Positions 27,068 to 37,382 are shown, numbered from the stretch's first letter. The stretch is 64,000 nucleotides of DNA from Paraglaciecola polaris LMG 21857 (GCF_000315055.1 NZ_BAER01000044.1:124001-188000); one strand, 5' to 3'. Program-made: numbers and translations. Notes: a model not told the origin generated them from the sequence alone.

Positions 27068-28066
27068 ATGAAATTATCCCTTGCAAGTGCAGTGATTGCC
27101 GTTTTACTTGCACCCTTATCCACTGTTCAAGCCGCCCAGAACAGTTTTCAAGCCCCGTTAGTTGATCAGTCTTTATTACTTGATATTACCCAAAGTGGAG
27201 AGCAACTTATTGCTGTCGGTGAGCGGGGGCATATTATTCGCTCAACTGACGGACAAAAATGGCAGCAAGTTGATGTGCCTTCAACGTCAACATTAACGGG
27301 TGTGTATTTCGTTGGTCAACAAGGTTGGGCTGTGGGTCACGATTTTGTTATTTTACATACTGCAAACAATGGCCTTGATTGGGAAGTACAATACTATGCC
27401 CCTGAACAAGAACGACCATTATTAGATGTTGCGTTTTTTAATAAAAATGAAGGTATCGCGATTGGCGCTTATGGGGCGTTTCTGCGCACGGTCGATGGTG
27501 GAAAAACCTGGCAGAGCGAATTACATGCAGAGTTTGTAAACCAAGACGATCAAGATTATCTGAATGAACTTCGTCTGGAAGATGAGGCGTTTTATAAAGA
27601 AGAACTCGCCGCAATATTACCGCATTTAAACAGCGTATCCATTTCAGGTAATGACATTTATTTAGCCGGTGAAGCAGGTTTACTGGCGATGAGTTCCGAT
27701 AAAGGTCGTACATGGAAACGCATGGACATCGATTATCACGGCTCTTTTTTCAATATTGTAAAAGCGCAATCCGGTGATTTAATTGCGACTGGCCTTCGCG
27801 GCAATGTGTTTATCTTTAATAATGACGAGCAAGAATGGAAAGCATTGGATGCCGGCAGCAAAGCATCTATGAATGCAGTTGTTTCTGTGGACGCATCGCG
27901 AACCGTTTTGTTGGGCAATAATGGCGCAGTGGTAACCGTTCAAGGTGATGATGTCAGCTATGAACAGCAAAGCGATGGGCAAACTCTTATTAATGGAGTG
28001 TTTTATAACAATCAAATTATCGCAGTGTCGGTTGACGGCATTAAACATTTGCAGCAAGCACGGTAG
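27068..28066 (+). CDS. YCF48/BNR-repeat beta-propeller, periplasmic
   Basis: 332-residue exported protein, signal peptide MKLSLASAVIAVLLAPLSTVQA. Several Asp-box/BNR repeats are visible (RSTDGQKWQQ, TANNGLDWE, RTVDGGKTWQ, SSDKGRTWKR) with GxxGxxxxS links, as in YCF48-like photosystem II assembly factors. In non-photosynthetic bacteria these propellers are commonly found beside RND transporters. The RND gene begins 6 bases after its stop, so the two are co-translated and the propeller is probably a periplasmic partner of the RND protein. Confidence 0.85.
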   Translation: MKLSLASAVIAVLLAPLSTVQAAQNSFQAPLVDQSLLLDITQSGEQLIAVGERGHIIRSTDGQKWQQVDVPSTSTLTGVYFVGQQGWAVGHDFVILHTANNGLDWEVQYYAPEQERPLLDVAFFNKNEGIAIGAYGAFLRTVDGGKTWQSELHAEFVNQDDQDYLNELRLEDEAFYKEELAAILPHLNSVSISGNDIYLAGEAGLLAMSSDKGRTWKRMDIDYHGSFFNIVKAQSGDLIATGLRGNVFIFNNDEQEWKALDAGSKASMNAVVSVDASRTVLLGNNGAVVTVQGDDVSYEQQSDGQTLINGVFYNNQIIAVSVDGIKHLQQAR

Positions 28067-28072
28067 CCGTTC

Positions 28073-30388
28073 ATGAGTAATATAATTAAATTTTTAGAAT
28101 CCTTGATTTTCAAAAACCGCATCGCTGTCTTATTGGTATTTTTAACGGCAACAGTCTTTTTAGGTTATCAATCGTCACAACTTCGTTTAGATGCGGGATT
28201 TACCAAGAATATTCCCCTCAATCATGAGTACATGCAGAATTATATGAAGCATGTGAATGATTTTGGTGGTGCGAACAGCATTTTGGTTTCGGTGTGTGAT
28301 ACACACGGTGATATTTTCAATCAAAACTTCTTTGATACATTAAAAGATGTTCATGACCAATTGTTCTTTATCAATGGTGTTGACCGTTCATTGGTTAAAT
28401 CATTATTTTCATCATCCACACGTTTTACTGAGATAGTAGAAGGGGGCTTTGCCGGTGGGCCAGTTATACCTGCCGATTTCAATTCTTCTGAGCAACGGGG
28501 TTTAGACAAGGTTTCGTCCAACATTGAAAAGGCGGGCATTGTCGGTAGTTTAGTCTCTGACGATTATCAATGCGCCATGGTCAACGCCAAACTATTGGAC
28601 TTAGATCCAGAGACTGGTGAAAAGCTTGATACGTTAGCCCTTGCTGATGAACTTGAAACTCAACTTCGCGTGCAATTTGAAACTGACGATATCAGCATTC
28701 ATATCATTGGCTTCGCAAAAATGATTGGCGATGTTGCTGACGGCGCCAAAGATGTTTTAGTCTTCTTCGCCATTGCTATCGCGATAACAGCAGTATTGGT
28801 CTATTTCTTCTGTAAATCCCTGATGCTAACGCTTTTGCCCCTGTTATGTTCGATCATTGCCGTTATCTGGCAAATGGGATTGTTAACATTACTTGGTTTT
28901 GGTTTAGACCCTATGTCTATTCTGGTGCCGTTCTTAGTGTTCGCCATTGGCATTAGCCATGGTGTGCAAATGATAAACTCCGTGGGCAAAGAGGTCACCA
29001 AAGGCAGCACGTCTTTTAACGCTGCCAAAATGGCCTTTACGACTTTGTTAATTCCCGGTGGTGTTGCCTTATTATCTGACACCATAGGTTTTATGACCCT
29101 ACTGGTGATCGATATTGGCATCATCCGAGAACTAGCGATTACAGCCAGTATGGGTGTGGCAGTGATCATTCTGACCAACTTATTGTTACTGCCTGTTTTA
29201 ATGTCGTTTGTTAAATTTAACGATAAATACAAACAAAAGTTCGCTGGTAAAGAAAATCGTGCCGATAAGTTTTGGGATTGGATTGCAGCATGCTCTAGCC
29301 CAAAAGTTGCAATCGTTATTTTAGTCGTAACAGCTGTATTGTTTGGTTTCGGTTGGGTGCAGGCACAGAAAATGAAAATTGGCGATTTGCACGCAGGTGC
29401 ACCCGCGCTTCATGAGTCCTCTCGCTATAACCAAGATACGTTTTTGATTACAGATAAATACGAGATCAGTACCGACTATATGTCAATCCTAGTCGAGACG
29501 ACCAAAGATGCTTGTACCTCTTATGATGTGATGAATTCGATTGATGAATTGCAGTGGCGCATGGCAAACATTGAAGGTGTGCAATCTGCGGTAAGTTTAG
29601 CGTCCGTGGCTAAAATTATTAATGCTGGTTACAACGAAGGTAATGCTAAGTGGCGAGTGTTGCCTAGAAACCAACAAACGTTAGTACAAGATATCGCTCG
29701 GGTCGATACCTCTTCTGGTTTATTAAACGGTGACTGTTCTGTGATGCCTATCATCTTGTTTATGAAGGATCACAAAGCTGAGACGATTAATCGCGTGGTA
29801 GAAGCGGTAAAAGAATATCGTGTAGATTTTGAAACACCTGAGTTGCAGTTTAAACTTGCGTCAGGGCCTATTGGTGTGATGGCGGCTCAAAATGAAGCCG
29901 TAGATGAATCGCAAAATCCGATGATGTTGTATGTGTTTGGGGCGGTGATTTTATTATGTCTCATCAGCTTTAAGTCATTGCGCGCTACATTGGCTGTGGT
30001 TATTCCTTTATATGTGGTATCTGTGTTGGCCCAAGCGCTAATGACGTACTTGCAAATTGGTTTAACGGTTTCGACTTTGCCTGTTATTGCACTCGGTGTT
30101 GGTATTGGTGTTGATTATGGTATTTATATTTTGTCTACCATGAATCATAAACTGAAAGCGGGTATGGCAGTACGCCAAGCATACTTCGAAGCGCTAAAAG
30201 AGCGAGGAAGTGCCGTATTGTTTACCGGTGCTACGTTAGCCGTTGGTGTGAGCACATGGGTATTTTCATCACTGAAGTTCCAAATGGATATGGGGATTTT
30301 ATTAACCTTCATGTTTATAGTGAACATGATGGGAGCCATTATAGTGTTACCAGCTTTGGCGAGTGTATTCTGGCGTAAGCAAAAATAA
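28073..30388 (+). CDS. RND-superfamily transporter (MMPL/HAE3-like)
   Basis: 771-residue inner-membrane protein with two repeats of one helix, a periplasmic domain and five helices, as in MMPL, HpnN and Patched relatives. The second half has the proton-relay motif GVGIGVDYGIYIL with D681. The equivalent place in the first half is FAIGISHGVQM, with H296 where an Asp is often found. Such transporters move lipids or other hydrophobic molecules. With DUF1302 (outer membrane), DUF1329 (ligand-binding fold) and the propeller it could form an envelope-spanning route; substrate and direction are unknown. A terminator follows. Confidence 0.88.
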   Translation: MSNIIKFLESLIFKNRIAVLLVFLTATVFLGYQSSQLRLDAGFTKNIPLNHEYMQNYMKHVNDFGGANSILVSVCDTHGDIFNQNFFDTLKDVHDQLFFINGVDRSLVKSLFSSSTRFTEIVEGGFAGGPVIPADFNSSEQRGLDKVSSNIEKAGIVGSLVSDDYQCAMVNAKLLDLDPETGEKLDTLALADELETQLRVQFETDDISIHIIGFAKMIGDVADGAKDVLVFFAIAIAITAVLVYFFCKSLMLTLLPLLCSIIAVIWQMGLLTLLGFGLDPMSILVPFLVFAIGISHGVQMINSVGKEVTKGSTSFNAAKMAFTTLLIPGGVALLSDTIGFMTLLVIDIGIIRELAITASMGVAVIILTNLLLLPVLMSFVKFNDKYKQKFAGKENRADKFWDWIAACSSPKVAIVILVVTAVLFGFGWVQAQKMKIGDLHAGAPALHESSRYNQDTFLITDKYEISTDYMSILVETTKDACTSYDVMNSIDELQWRMANIEGVQSAVSLASVAKIINAGYNEGNAKWRVLPRNQQTLVQDIARVDTSSGLLNGDCSVMPIILFMKDHKAETINRVVEAVKEYRVDFETPELQFKLASGPIGVMAAQNEAVDESQNPMMLYVFGAVILLCLISFKSLRATLAVVIPLYVVSVLAQALMTYLQIGLTVSTLPVIALGVGIGVDYGIYILSTMNHKLKAGMAVRQAYFEALKERGSAVLFTGATLAVGVSTWVFSSLKFQMDMGILLTFMFIVNMMGAIIVLPALASVFWRKQK

Positions 30389-30416
30389 TTCCGCATAATT
30401 ATTTAAAATTTTGCAT

Positions 30417-30441
30417 AAAAAAGGCCGTATGGCCTTTTTTT
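30417..30441 (+). terminator. Rho-independent terminator after the RND gene
   Basis: AAAAAAGGCC (30417-30426), loop GTAT, GGCCTTTTTTT (30431-30441). Confidence 0.92.
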
Positions 30442-30471
30442 ATGTGCGAAATTCAGATAACTATTTCAAAT

Positions 30472-30539
30472 GTAAATTTGGCGTAAATTTAGGGCTTTTA
30501 ATGGTCGTCTATTTTAGCGAGAATAGTCCTACATAGACG
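30472..30539 (+). promoter_or_regulatory. Repeats in the gdhB upstream region
   Basis: GTAAATTT is repeated directly at 30472-30479 and 30483-30490 (11-bp period, one helical turn). Inverted arms CGTCTAT (30506-30512) and ATAGACG (30533-30539) enclose an inner CTATT/AATAG pairing. These lie 130-200 bases before gdhB and could be a regulator site and a leader hairpin. No promoter boxes assigned. Confidence 0.4.
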
Positions 30540-30672
30540 AAAAACTGTATATATGTCAGCCTATTGTCTAATCTCATTATTTATCGTCGACGGTACTGGC
30601 ATTGTAACAAATTGTTAATGCGTCGATTCAATACCACTGTTACTTCCAAAAGAGTAAGGAATAGGTAAACAC

Positions 30673-33600
30673 ATGACGGTTGCAACACACCAGCATTCAG
30701 TTTTGTTAGAAAACGTAGTCAAACTTATTGAGAAAAAGGTAGATAAATCCCAAGTAGACTTGGTCAAAAATTTTTCTCGTATTTTGTTCAACAATATTTC
30801 AACAGAGGACCTCGATAATCGCAGTGATAGTGATTTGTACGGAGCAACCCTCAGCCTGTGGAATAAGTTTTTAAACTTTGATGCCAGTAAGCCAATTATC
30901 CGTGTATTTAATCCAGAGGTAGGTAAACATGGTTGGCAGTCAACCCACACCATAGTTGAAATTTTAGTTGAGGATATGCCATTTCTTGTTGACTCGGTGC
31001 GCATGGCATTAAATCGTGTTGGGGTAACCGCGCATTTATTACTGCACAGTCCGATTGCGTTGCAACGTGACGAGCAGCATAAATTCAACGGGTTTGTGGA
31101 GGCGAAAAAGAACGTAAAAAATGCGACTAAGGAAACGATTTTCTTAATCGAAGTAGACCGTCAAACGACGAAGAAGACGTTGGACAGTCTGGCTAGCGAA
31201 TTAATGTCAGTGGTGAACGAAGTATCATTAGCCGTGCAGGATTGGAGTGCGATGAGTGACAAACTCAACGACATTATTAAGGGGTTTCCAGATAATCCGT
31301 CACCTGCATCAGCAGCGCAAAAAGCACAAACGATTAAATTTTTAACTTGGTTAAACGATCATAACTTTACCATTATGGGCTATCGCTCTTATAGCGCTAA
31401 GGCAGTCAAAGGTGACTATCGATGGTTGGCTGATAATGACTCCAGCCTAGGTTTAATGAAGAACTCGGCCAGCGAACGTGAACGGGTGTTGTCAAATATT
31501 CCAGGCTCTGCCCGTGAAGAAGCATTAAGTAACCATCCTCTGTTGTTAACTAAAACCAATAGTCGCTCTCGGGTGCATCGCCCAGCGTATTTAGATTACA
31601 TCGGCATCAAACGTTTTGATGAGCAGGGGAATGTCGTTGGTGAGGAGCGTTTTATCGGTCTTTATTCCGCGTCTTTTTATAATAGTAGTGCTACGCAAGT
31701 GCCTGTCTTGCAGACTAAAATTGACAGCATTTGTCAAAAATCCGGTTTTGAAAAAGACTCTCACGGTTATAAAGCGTTTTTGAATATTATTGAAACTTAT
31801 CCTAGGGATGAGTTGTTGCAAGGCAGCGAAGATGAGTTAGCGCAAATTGCATTGGGTATTTTTCAAATGCAAGAACGTGGAATTTCACGCTTATTTGTAC
31901 GTAAAGATGTTTTTGGACGTTTCATTTCTTGCATGGTTTACGTGCCTCGAGAGCGTTACAACACGCAATTGCGTAAAGATACCCAAGCATTACTGCAAAA
32001 ATCGTTTAATAGCCAAGAGGACGTGGAGTTTACGACTTACTTCTCAGAATCAGTGTATGCCAGAACCCAGTATATTGTCAGAGTGAAAGACAACAATTCG
32101 GAATATAACGTGAAGGAAATTGAAAAGAATATTATCGAACTGACTAAAAGTTGGAATGATAAATTAACGGCGACAATTCGAGCGACCTATGGCGAAGCCG
32201 CTGGTAAGGTGCTTGAGAAAAAATACGAAGATGCTTTTCCACCAAGTTATAAAGAACAAAACTTACCCAGTGCTGCCTTAGTTGATTTGGAAAAAATTGA
32301 GTTACTCAGCGCTGAACATACTCTAGATATGTTGTTTTATCGGCCTCAAGAAGAAGCGAATGACAGCGAAGTTGTGAAACTAAAATTGTTCCACAAAAAT
32401 GAGCCGATTCATTTATCTGCTGTATTGCCCATGCTGGAAAATTTTGGTCTTCGCGTGATTGACGAAAGCCCGTATCGGGTTAAATCAAGCAATGGTGACG
32501 TCAATTGGATCATGGAATTTTCCATGTTACACAGTACCAGTAATCGCATGGATTTAGAGCGCGCCCAAACACTTTTCCAAGATGCGTTTGCAAAGGTTTG
32601 GTCAAATGAATTAGAAGACGATGCCTTTAACCGCTTGGTATTGGGGGCTGGTTTACCAGGTCGAACGGTCACTATTTTGCGTGCTTACGCTAAATATATG
32701 CGTCAAATCGGTAGTTCATTCAGTAAAGATTATATTGCTAACACGTTAGCCCATTATCCTGATATCGCTAAGATTTTGGCGTCATTATTTAATCAGCGCT
32801 ACAATCCAAAAGTACGCCGCTCGGCCAAGCGTGAAGACACATTATTAAATGAAGTGAAAAAGCATCTGGATAACGTGTCGAATCTCGATGACGACCGTAT
32901 TATCCGTCGCTACTTGGATCTTATCTTAGCAACCACTCGTACTAATTTTTATCAAAGTGACGCCCAAGGCAATGAGAAATCATATGCATCGTTTAAAATG
33001 TTGCCTGAGCTTATTCCTGATATGCCATTGCCGCGGCCAAAATTTGAGATTTTTGTTTATTCACCGCGCATAGAAGGGGTGCATCTTCGCGGCGGCAAAG
33101 TTGCGAGAGGTGGCTTACGCTGGTCAGATAGACAAGAAGATTTCCGTACCGAAATTCTGGGTTTGGTCAAAGCACAACAAGTTAAAAACACCGTTATTGT
33201 GCCTGTCGGCGCTAAAGGCGGATTTGTGTGTAAGAATTTGCCAGTTAACCAAGGCCGGGAAGCTTTTCAAAAAGAAGGCCAAGCTTGCTATAAAATTTTT
33301 ATCCGCAGCTTGCTCGACATCACTGACAATATAGTGGATGGAAAAATTGTATATCCTCGTGATGTTGTGCGTCTTGACGAAGATGATGCGTATTTAGTTG
33401 TGGCGGCCGACAAAGGCACCGCTACGTTTTCCGATATCGCAAATGGTATCTCTGAAGAATTTAATTTCTGGTTAGGCGATGCGTTTGCCTCTGGCGGCAG
33501 TATTGGTTACGACCACAAGAAAATGGGCATTACTGCTCGAGGTGGTTGGGAGTCGGTGAAACGTCATTTCCGTGAAATGGGCGTGGATTGTCAAACAACT

Positions 33601-35511
33601 GATTTTACCTGTGTGGCAGTGGGCGATATGGCCGGTGATGTATTTGGTAACGGTATGTTGTTATCCCAGCATACTAAGTTGATTTGTGCGTTTAACCACC
33701 TACATATTTTCTTTGACCCAGCGCCTGACGTGCAAGCCAGTTATGCCGAACGTAAACGTTTGTTCGATAATCCTTCTCTAGGTTGGAACGACTATGACAA
33801 ATCGCTGATATCTAGCGGCGGTGATATCTTTAGCCGTGCGTCTAAGTCAATTAAGTTAACGCTCGAAATGAAAAAATGGCTGGGCACAAAACAGCTCACC
33901 ATGACACCAAACGAGTTGATCCATAATGTATTGCAGATGGAAGTCGATTTACTTTGGAACGGCGGTATCGGTACGTATGTGAAAAGTACCAAAGAAAGCC
34001 ATTCGCAAGTCGGGGATCGCGCAAATGATGATACCCGTGTAAATGGTTCACAAGTGAAAGCCAAAATTATTGGCGAAGGGGGAAATTTAGGTTTAACCCA
34101 GCTTGGACGAATTGAGTTTGCCCGCAATGGCGGGCGAGTGAACACCGACTTTATAGATAATGTGGGTGGCGTTGACTGTTCAGATAACGAAGTAAACATT
34201 AAGATCTTACTCAACGCCTTGGTCAGTGCTGGTGATTTAACCCTCAAGCAACGCAATAATTTGCTATTTGAAATGACCGACGATGTGGGCGATTTAGTGA
34301 TCCAAGATTGTTATCGCCAAACAGAATCGATTTCGATTACACAACTAAGCGGCGGCAGTCAGTTAAAAGAGCAATTGCGCTTTATCCATAATTTGGAAAA
34401 AGAAGGTAACTTAAATCGAGAACTGGAATTTATTCCAACTGACGATGAGATTTCTGACCGTTTAGCTGTGTCACAAGGTCTGACTCGTCCTGAATTATCT
34501 GTGCTTATCGCGTACGGAAAAATGATGTTGAAAGAACGTTTTAACATACCTGAGCTGACTGATAATCCTTATCATCGAAAATTACTCGTGAGTGCTTTTC
34601 CGGAAGTGCTGCAAAAACGTTACGCCGAGCAAATGGAACAACATCCATTGCGCAGCGAAATTATTGCCACTAAGTTGACCAATAACTTGATCAATGACAT
34701 GGGTATGAATTTTGTCTTTCGTATGCAAGAAGAAACAGGGGCGACGATTGATGAGATAGCCAATGCTTATTGTGTTGTCAAAGGCATATTCGGCATGGAA
34801 GGTCTTTGGGCTGAAGTTGAAGCATTGGACAATAAAGTCAGTGCCCAAACGCAACTTTCAATGTTAGAAAGTATGCGCCGTACTTTACGCAGAGCTTCGC
34901 GTTGGTATTTACGTCACGGCGTAAAATCCATGGGAATTCAAGACGCCATCGACAGCTATGCCTCAACCTTTGCTGATTTGTTTAAAAACCTTAAAGACTA
35001 TCTTGTTGAAGGTGAATACAAAGAACTTGAAGCAAATTGTGCACGCCTTAAGAAAGATGGTGTGCCTGAGGATATTGCCTACAAGGTCGCCAGCTTAAGT
35101 AATTTGTTCCCGTGCTTAGACTTAGCACAAATTGCTAAGGCAGAAGGACGCAGTATTAAATTGGTTGCCAGTTTATACTTCCGACTTGGTTCGCGTCTTG
35201 AGTTGCACTGGTTCTTAGAACAGATAAACAATCAGACGGTTTCTAATCACTGGCAAGCACTTGCGCGCGCTTCATATCGTGAAGAACTTGATTGGCAACA
35301 AAGGGCATTAGCAATCGTATTGCTGACTGGCGCACCAAAAAGTGACGATGCTGAAATGATTCTTGGTACATGGATGGAACATAATCAGGCTCTATTAGAG
35401 CGCTGGTATAGTATGATGTCAGAATTCAAAACCAGTAGTACTCATGAATTTGCGAAGTTTTCAGTCGCATTACGTGAATTAATGTTGCTTAGCATAAACG
35501 CTAACGCTTAA
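30673..35511 (+). CDS. gdhB: NAD-specific glutamate dehydrogenase, large (about 180 kDa) type
   Basis: 1612-residue catabolic enzyme converting glutamate to 2-oxoglutarate and ammonia with NAD+, matching the GdhB/GDH-180 class of Pseudomonas and Shewanella (about 1600 residues). The N-terminal half contains ACT-like regulatory regions (HTIVEILVEDMPFLVDSVRMAL). The catalytic core (about 800-1230) has GGKVARGGLRWSDRQEDFRTE, VPVGAKGGFVCKNLP with the catalytic Lys, and the nucleotide-binding region VAVGDMAGDVFGNGML. The C-terminal helical domain is complete. Single gene with its own upstream region and terminator. Confidence 0.96.
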   Translation: MTVATHQHSVLLENVVKLIEKKVDKSQVDLVKNFSRILFNNISTEDLDNRSDSDLYGATLSLWNKFLNFDASKPIIRVFNPEVGKHGWQSTHTIVEILVEDMPFLVDSVRMALNRVGVTAHLLLHSPIALQRDEQHKFNGFVEAKKNVKNATKETIFLIEVDRQTTKKTLDSLASELMSVVNEVSLAVQDWSAMSDKLNDIIKGFPDNPSPASAAQKAQTIKFLTWLNDHNFTIMGYRSYSAKAVKGDYRWLADNDSSLGLMKNSASERERVLSNIPGSAREEALSNHPLLLTKTNSRSRVHRPAYLDYIGIKRFDEQGNVVGEERFIGLYSASFYNSSATQVPVLQTKIDSICQKSGFEKDSHGYKAFLNIIETYPRDELLQGSEDELAQIALGIFQMQERGISRLFVRKDVFGRFISCMVYVPRERYNTQLRKDTQALLQKSFNSQEDVEFTTYFSESVYARTQYIVRVKDNNSEYNVKEIEKNIIELTKSWNDKLTATIRATYGEAAGKVLEKKYEDAFPPSYKEQNLPSAALVDLEKIELLSAEHTLDMLFYRPQEEANDSEVVKLKLFHKNEPIHLSAVLPMLENFGLRVIDESPYRVKSSNGDVNWIMEFSMLHSTSNRMDLERAQTLFQDAFAKVWSNELEDDAFNRLVLGAGLPGRTVTILRAYAKYMRQIGSSFSKDYIANTLAHYPDIAKILASLFNQRYNPKVRRSAKREDTLLNEVKKHLDNVSNLDDDRIIRRYLDLILATTRTNFYQSDAQGNEKSYASFKMLPELIPDMPLPRPKFEIFVYSPRIEGVHLRGGKVARGGLRWSDRQEDFRTEILGLVKAQQVKNTVIVPVGAKGGFVCKNLPVNQGREAFQKEGQACYKIFIRSLLDITDNIVDGKIVYPRDVVRLDEDDAYLVVAADKGTATFSDIANGISEEFNFWLGDAFASGGSIGYDHKKMGITARGGWESVKRHFREMGVDCQTTDFTCVAVGDMAGDVFGNGMLLSQHTKLICAFNHLHIFFDPAPDVQASYAERKRLFDNPSLGWNDYDKSLISSGGDIFSRASKSIKLTLEMKKWLGTKQLTMTPNELIHNVLQMEVDLLWNGGIGTYVKSTKESHSQVGDRANDDTRVNGSQVKAKIIGEGGNLGLTQLGRIEFARNGGRVNTDFIDNVGGVDCSDNEVNIKILLNALVSAGDLTLKQRNNLLFEMTDDVGDLVIQDCYRQTESISITQLSGGSQLKEQLRFIHNLEKEGNLNRELEFIPTDDEISDRLAVSQGLTRPELSVLIAYGKMMLKERFNIPELTDNPYHRKLLVSAFPEVLQKRYAEQMEQHPLRSEIIATKLTNNLINDMGMNFVFRMQEETGATIDEIANAYCVVKGIFGMEGLWAEVEALDNKVSAQTQLSMLESMRRTLRRASRWYLRHGVKSMGIQDAIDSYASTFADLFKNLKDYLVEGEYKELEANCARLKKDGVPEDIAYKVASLSNLFPCLDLAQIAKAEGRSIKLVASLYFRLGSRLELHWFLEQINNQTVSNHWQALARASYREELDWQQRALAIVLLTGAPKSDDAEMILGTWMEHNQALLERWYSMMSEFKTSSTHEFAKFSVALRELMLLSINANA

Positions 35512-35532
35512 TATTAAACGTACCGTCTTAAT

Positions 35533-35561
35533 GCCCTGGTGATCAACTGGGGCTTTTTTTT
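35533..35561 (+). terminator. Rho-independent terminator after gdhB
   Basis: GCCCTGGT (35533-35540), loop GATCA, ACTGGGGC (35546-35553), with two wobble pairs, then eight T. It lies only about 20 bases before the pyrD ATG. Confidence 0.85.
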
Positions 35562-35581
35562 GTCTGAGGAAAAAATATACC

Positions 35582-36589
35582 ATGTACGCCATTTTACAAA
35601 AATTTCTATTCACTCAAGATGCGGAGTGGAGCCACGACTTTACAATTAATTGGCTTAAGCGCACACAACATACATTTTTGAATTTGGCCTACAAACAGCG
35701 AATTGCTGATAAACCAGTAGAGTGCTTAGGTTTACATTTTAAAAATCCAGTCGGTTTAGCGGCAGGACTAGATAAAAATGCTGAGTGCATTGATGCATTC
35801 GCAGCGATGGGATTTGGTTTTATTGAAGTCGGTACAGTGACCCCTAAACCTCAGGCTGGCAATGACAAACCGAGAATGTTTCGTTTACCAAAAGGGCGGG
35901 CGATTATTAACCGTATGGGGTTTAATAATAAAGGGGTTGATTATCTCGTGGGGCAAGTGAAAAAAGCTCGTTACACGGGGGTACTTGGGATCAATATAGG
36001 CAAAAATAAATCGACTCCAGAAGACCAAGCGTTGAATGACTATTTAATCTGTTTACGCAAGGTTTATCAGCACGCCAGTTACGTCACGATTAACATCTCA
36101 TCTCCTAACACTCCAGGCTTAAGGAACTTGCAATATGGTGATGCTCTTACACAGCTTTTAAAGGGTTTAAAATTGGAGCAGGGCAAGCTTGAGATTGAGC
36201 ATAAGAAGCGTGTCCCCATTCTAATCAAGATCGCTCCTGATCTGGAGGATTCTGAACTAAGCTCGATGGTTGATTCTTTTTTAACCTCCTCGATCGACGG
36301 TGTGATCGCGACCAACACCACGCTTGATCGCGATGCCGTTAAAGGTTTGCAACATGCTGATGAAGCTGGCGGTCTGAGTGGGTCAGTACTCACTGACAAG
36401 AGTCAGCGGATCGTTGCATCATTGTGTAGTCAGCTCGCTGGGCGTGCGCCTGTTATTGGTGTAGGGGGGATTGATTCACCCCGCGCCGCGAAAGAGCGGA
36501 TCGAGGCCGGATCGCCTTTAATTCAAGTCTATTCTGCGCTGATCTACCAAGGTCCGAAATTAATAAAAGAGATCGTAGATTCGTTATAA
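35582..36589 (+). CDS. pyrD: Dihydroorotate dehydrogenase (quinone), class 2
   Basis: 335-residue membrane-associated FMN enzyme oxidising dihydroorotate to orotate in pyrimidine synthesis, electrons going to quinone. Class-2 features: an amphipathic N-terminal helix, [46 protein letters not shown] and the catalytic Ser loop [14 protein letters not shown]. Near the end, FMN-phosphate binding in [10 protein letters not shown]. Length equals the E. coli enzyme. It opens a block with the same order as E. coli pyrD-zapC-...-rlmL-uup. Confidence 0.97.
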   Translation: MYAILQKFLFTQDAEWSHDFTINWLKRTQHTFLNLAYKQRIADKPVECLGLHFKNPVGLAAGLDKNAECIDAFAAMGFGFIEVGTVTPKPQAGNDKPRMFRLPKGRAIINRMGFNNKGVDYLVGQVKKARYTGVLGINIGKNKSTPEDQALNDYLICLRKVYQHASYVTINISSPNTPGLRNLQYGDALTQLLKGLKLEQGKLEIEHKKRVPILIKIAPDLEDSELSSMVDSFLTSSIDGVIATNTTLDRDAVKGLQHADEAGGLSGSVLTDKSQRIVASLCSQLAGRAPVIGVGGIDSPRAAKERIEAGSPLIQVYSALIYQGPKLIKEIVDSL

Positions 36590-36706
36590 TGATCAATGCG
36601 TGATCGTGGTCTTTTATCACCTTTAAGTATTACGAAAAGTGCATGATTTCACTGCCTTTTATGCTAGTTTTTATTAAGGATTAAATTCTCAATAGGCTAT
36701 GGAATT

Positions 36707-37243
36707 ATGCTGCTTCCAAATACAAATTGGTTTTGGTATTCACACGACAACGAACTGCGTCTTGATTTAGGTGACACGCTAACGTTTGTGGTGCCTTTTG
36801 CGTTGAAGAATTTAATTAATTTACCTAGCGAAAAACAATTATTTAGCCTTGAAGATACTGAGCACTATGTTGCGTTAGCGGAGAATTTAGATAGCAGCGG
36901 CGTAACGCTCACTGAGGGGCAGTTGGTACAGGTATTGTTAAATGCGACAGCTGCATTAAAGTTTCATAAGCCAGTTTGTATGAAAAGTTGGCTGTATAAA
37001 TCGCAGGCAACAAATGGTGTACATTGTCAGCTTGCGATGCTTGAAGCTGCCCATGACGATAGCGCGGCCTTAGGGCAGGTGGTAGTGATAGAGCAAGACG
37101 GTACCAGTGCAACCTGTATGCTCATTTCTGATGAATTTGCTGTTAGCCATAACAAAACGTTGTCGCAGTTTGACATAATTAAAGTCATGAACGACCGTTT
37201 AATCCCTTACCTTGCTGATATCCCAGTATATAAACGTGCTTAA
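36707..37243 (+). CDS. zapC: Cell division protein ZapC
   Basis: 178-residue cytoplasmic protein expected to bundle FtsZ filaments, E. coli ZapC being 180. Family-like features include the start NTNWFWYSHDNELRLDLGD, the FVVPFALKNLINLP segment and the end NDRLIPYL. Identification rests on sequence style plus position immediately after pyrD, as in E. coli. No catalytic residues are expected. Confidence 0.88.
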   Translation: MLLPNTNWFWYSHDNELRLDLGDTLTFVVPFALKNLINLPSEKQLFSLEDTEHYVALAENLDSSGVTLTEGQLVQVLLNATAALKFHKPVCMKSWLYKSQATNGVHCQLAMLEAAHDDSAALGQVVVIEQDGTSATCMLISDEFAVSHNKTLSQFDIIKVMNDRLIPYLADIPVYKRA

Positions 37244-37347
37244 ACGTTTCCTTCCCACACTAAAACTCTCCGCCACATTTATTTTTATCTTCTGATTAAC
37301 AATCAGATTTTTATGCATTTAGCCATGTGATAAGTCTGTTATTACCG

Positions 37348-37353
37348 TATAAT
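37348..37353 (+). promoter_or_regulatory. Candidate -10 box for rlmKL
   Basis: TATAAT at 37348-37353, about 30 bases before the rlmKL start. No good -35 at 17 bases upstream (ATGTGA at that place), so it is offered at low confidence. Confidence 0.4.
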
Positions 37354-37382
37354 CGCGCCCGAAGAATTAACTGAGTTGGTAT

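Noticed and set aside
30544-30560. CTGTATATATGTCAG, a LexA-like sequence before gdhB
   Set aside because: The half-sites are spaced wrongly for CTGT-N8-ACAG and the right half is incomplete.
32496-32503. TGACGTCA inside gdhB
   Set aside because: A single copy within coding sequence is expected by chance in a window of this size.
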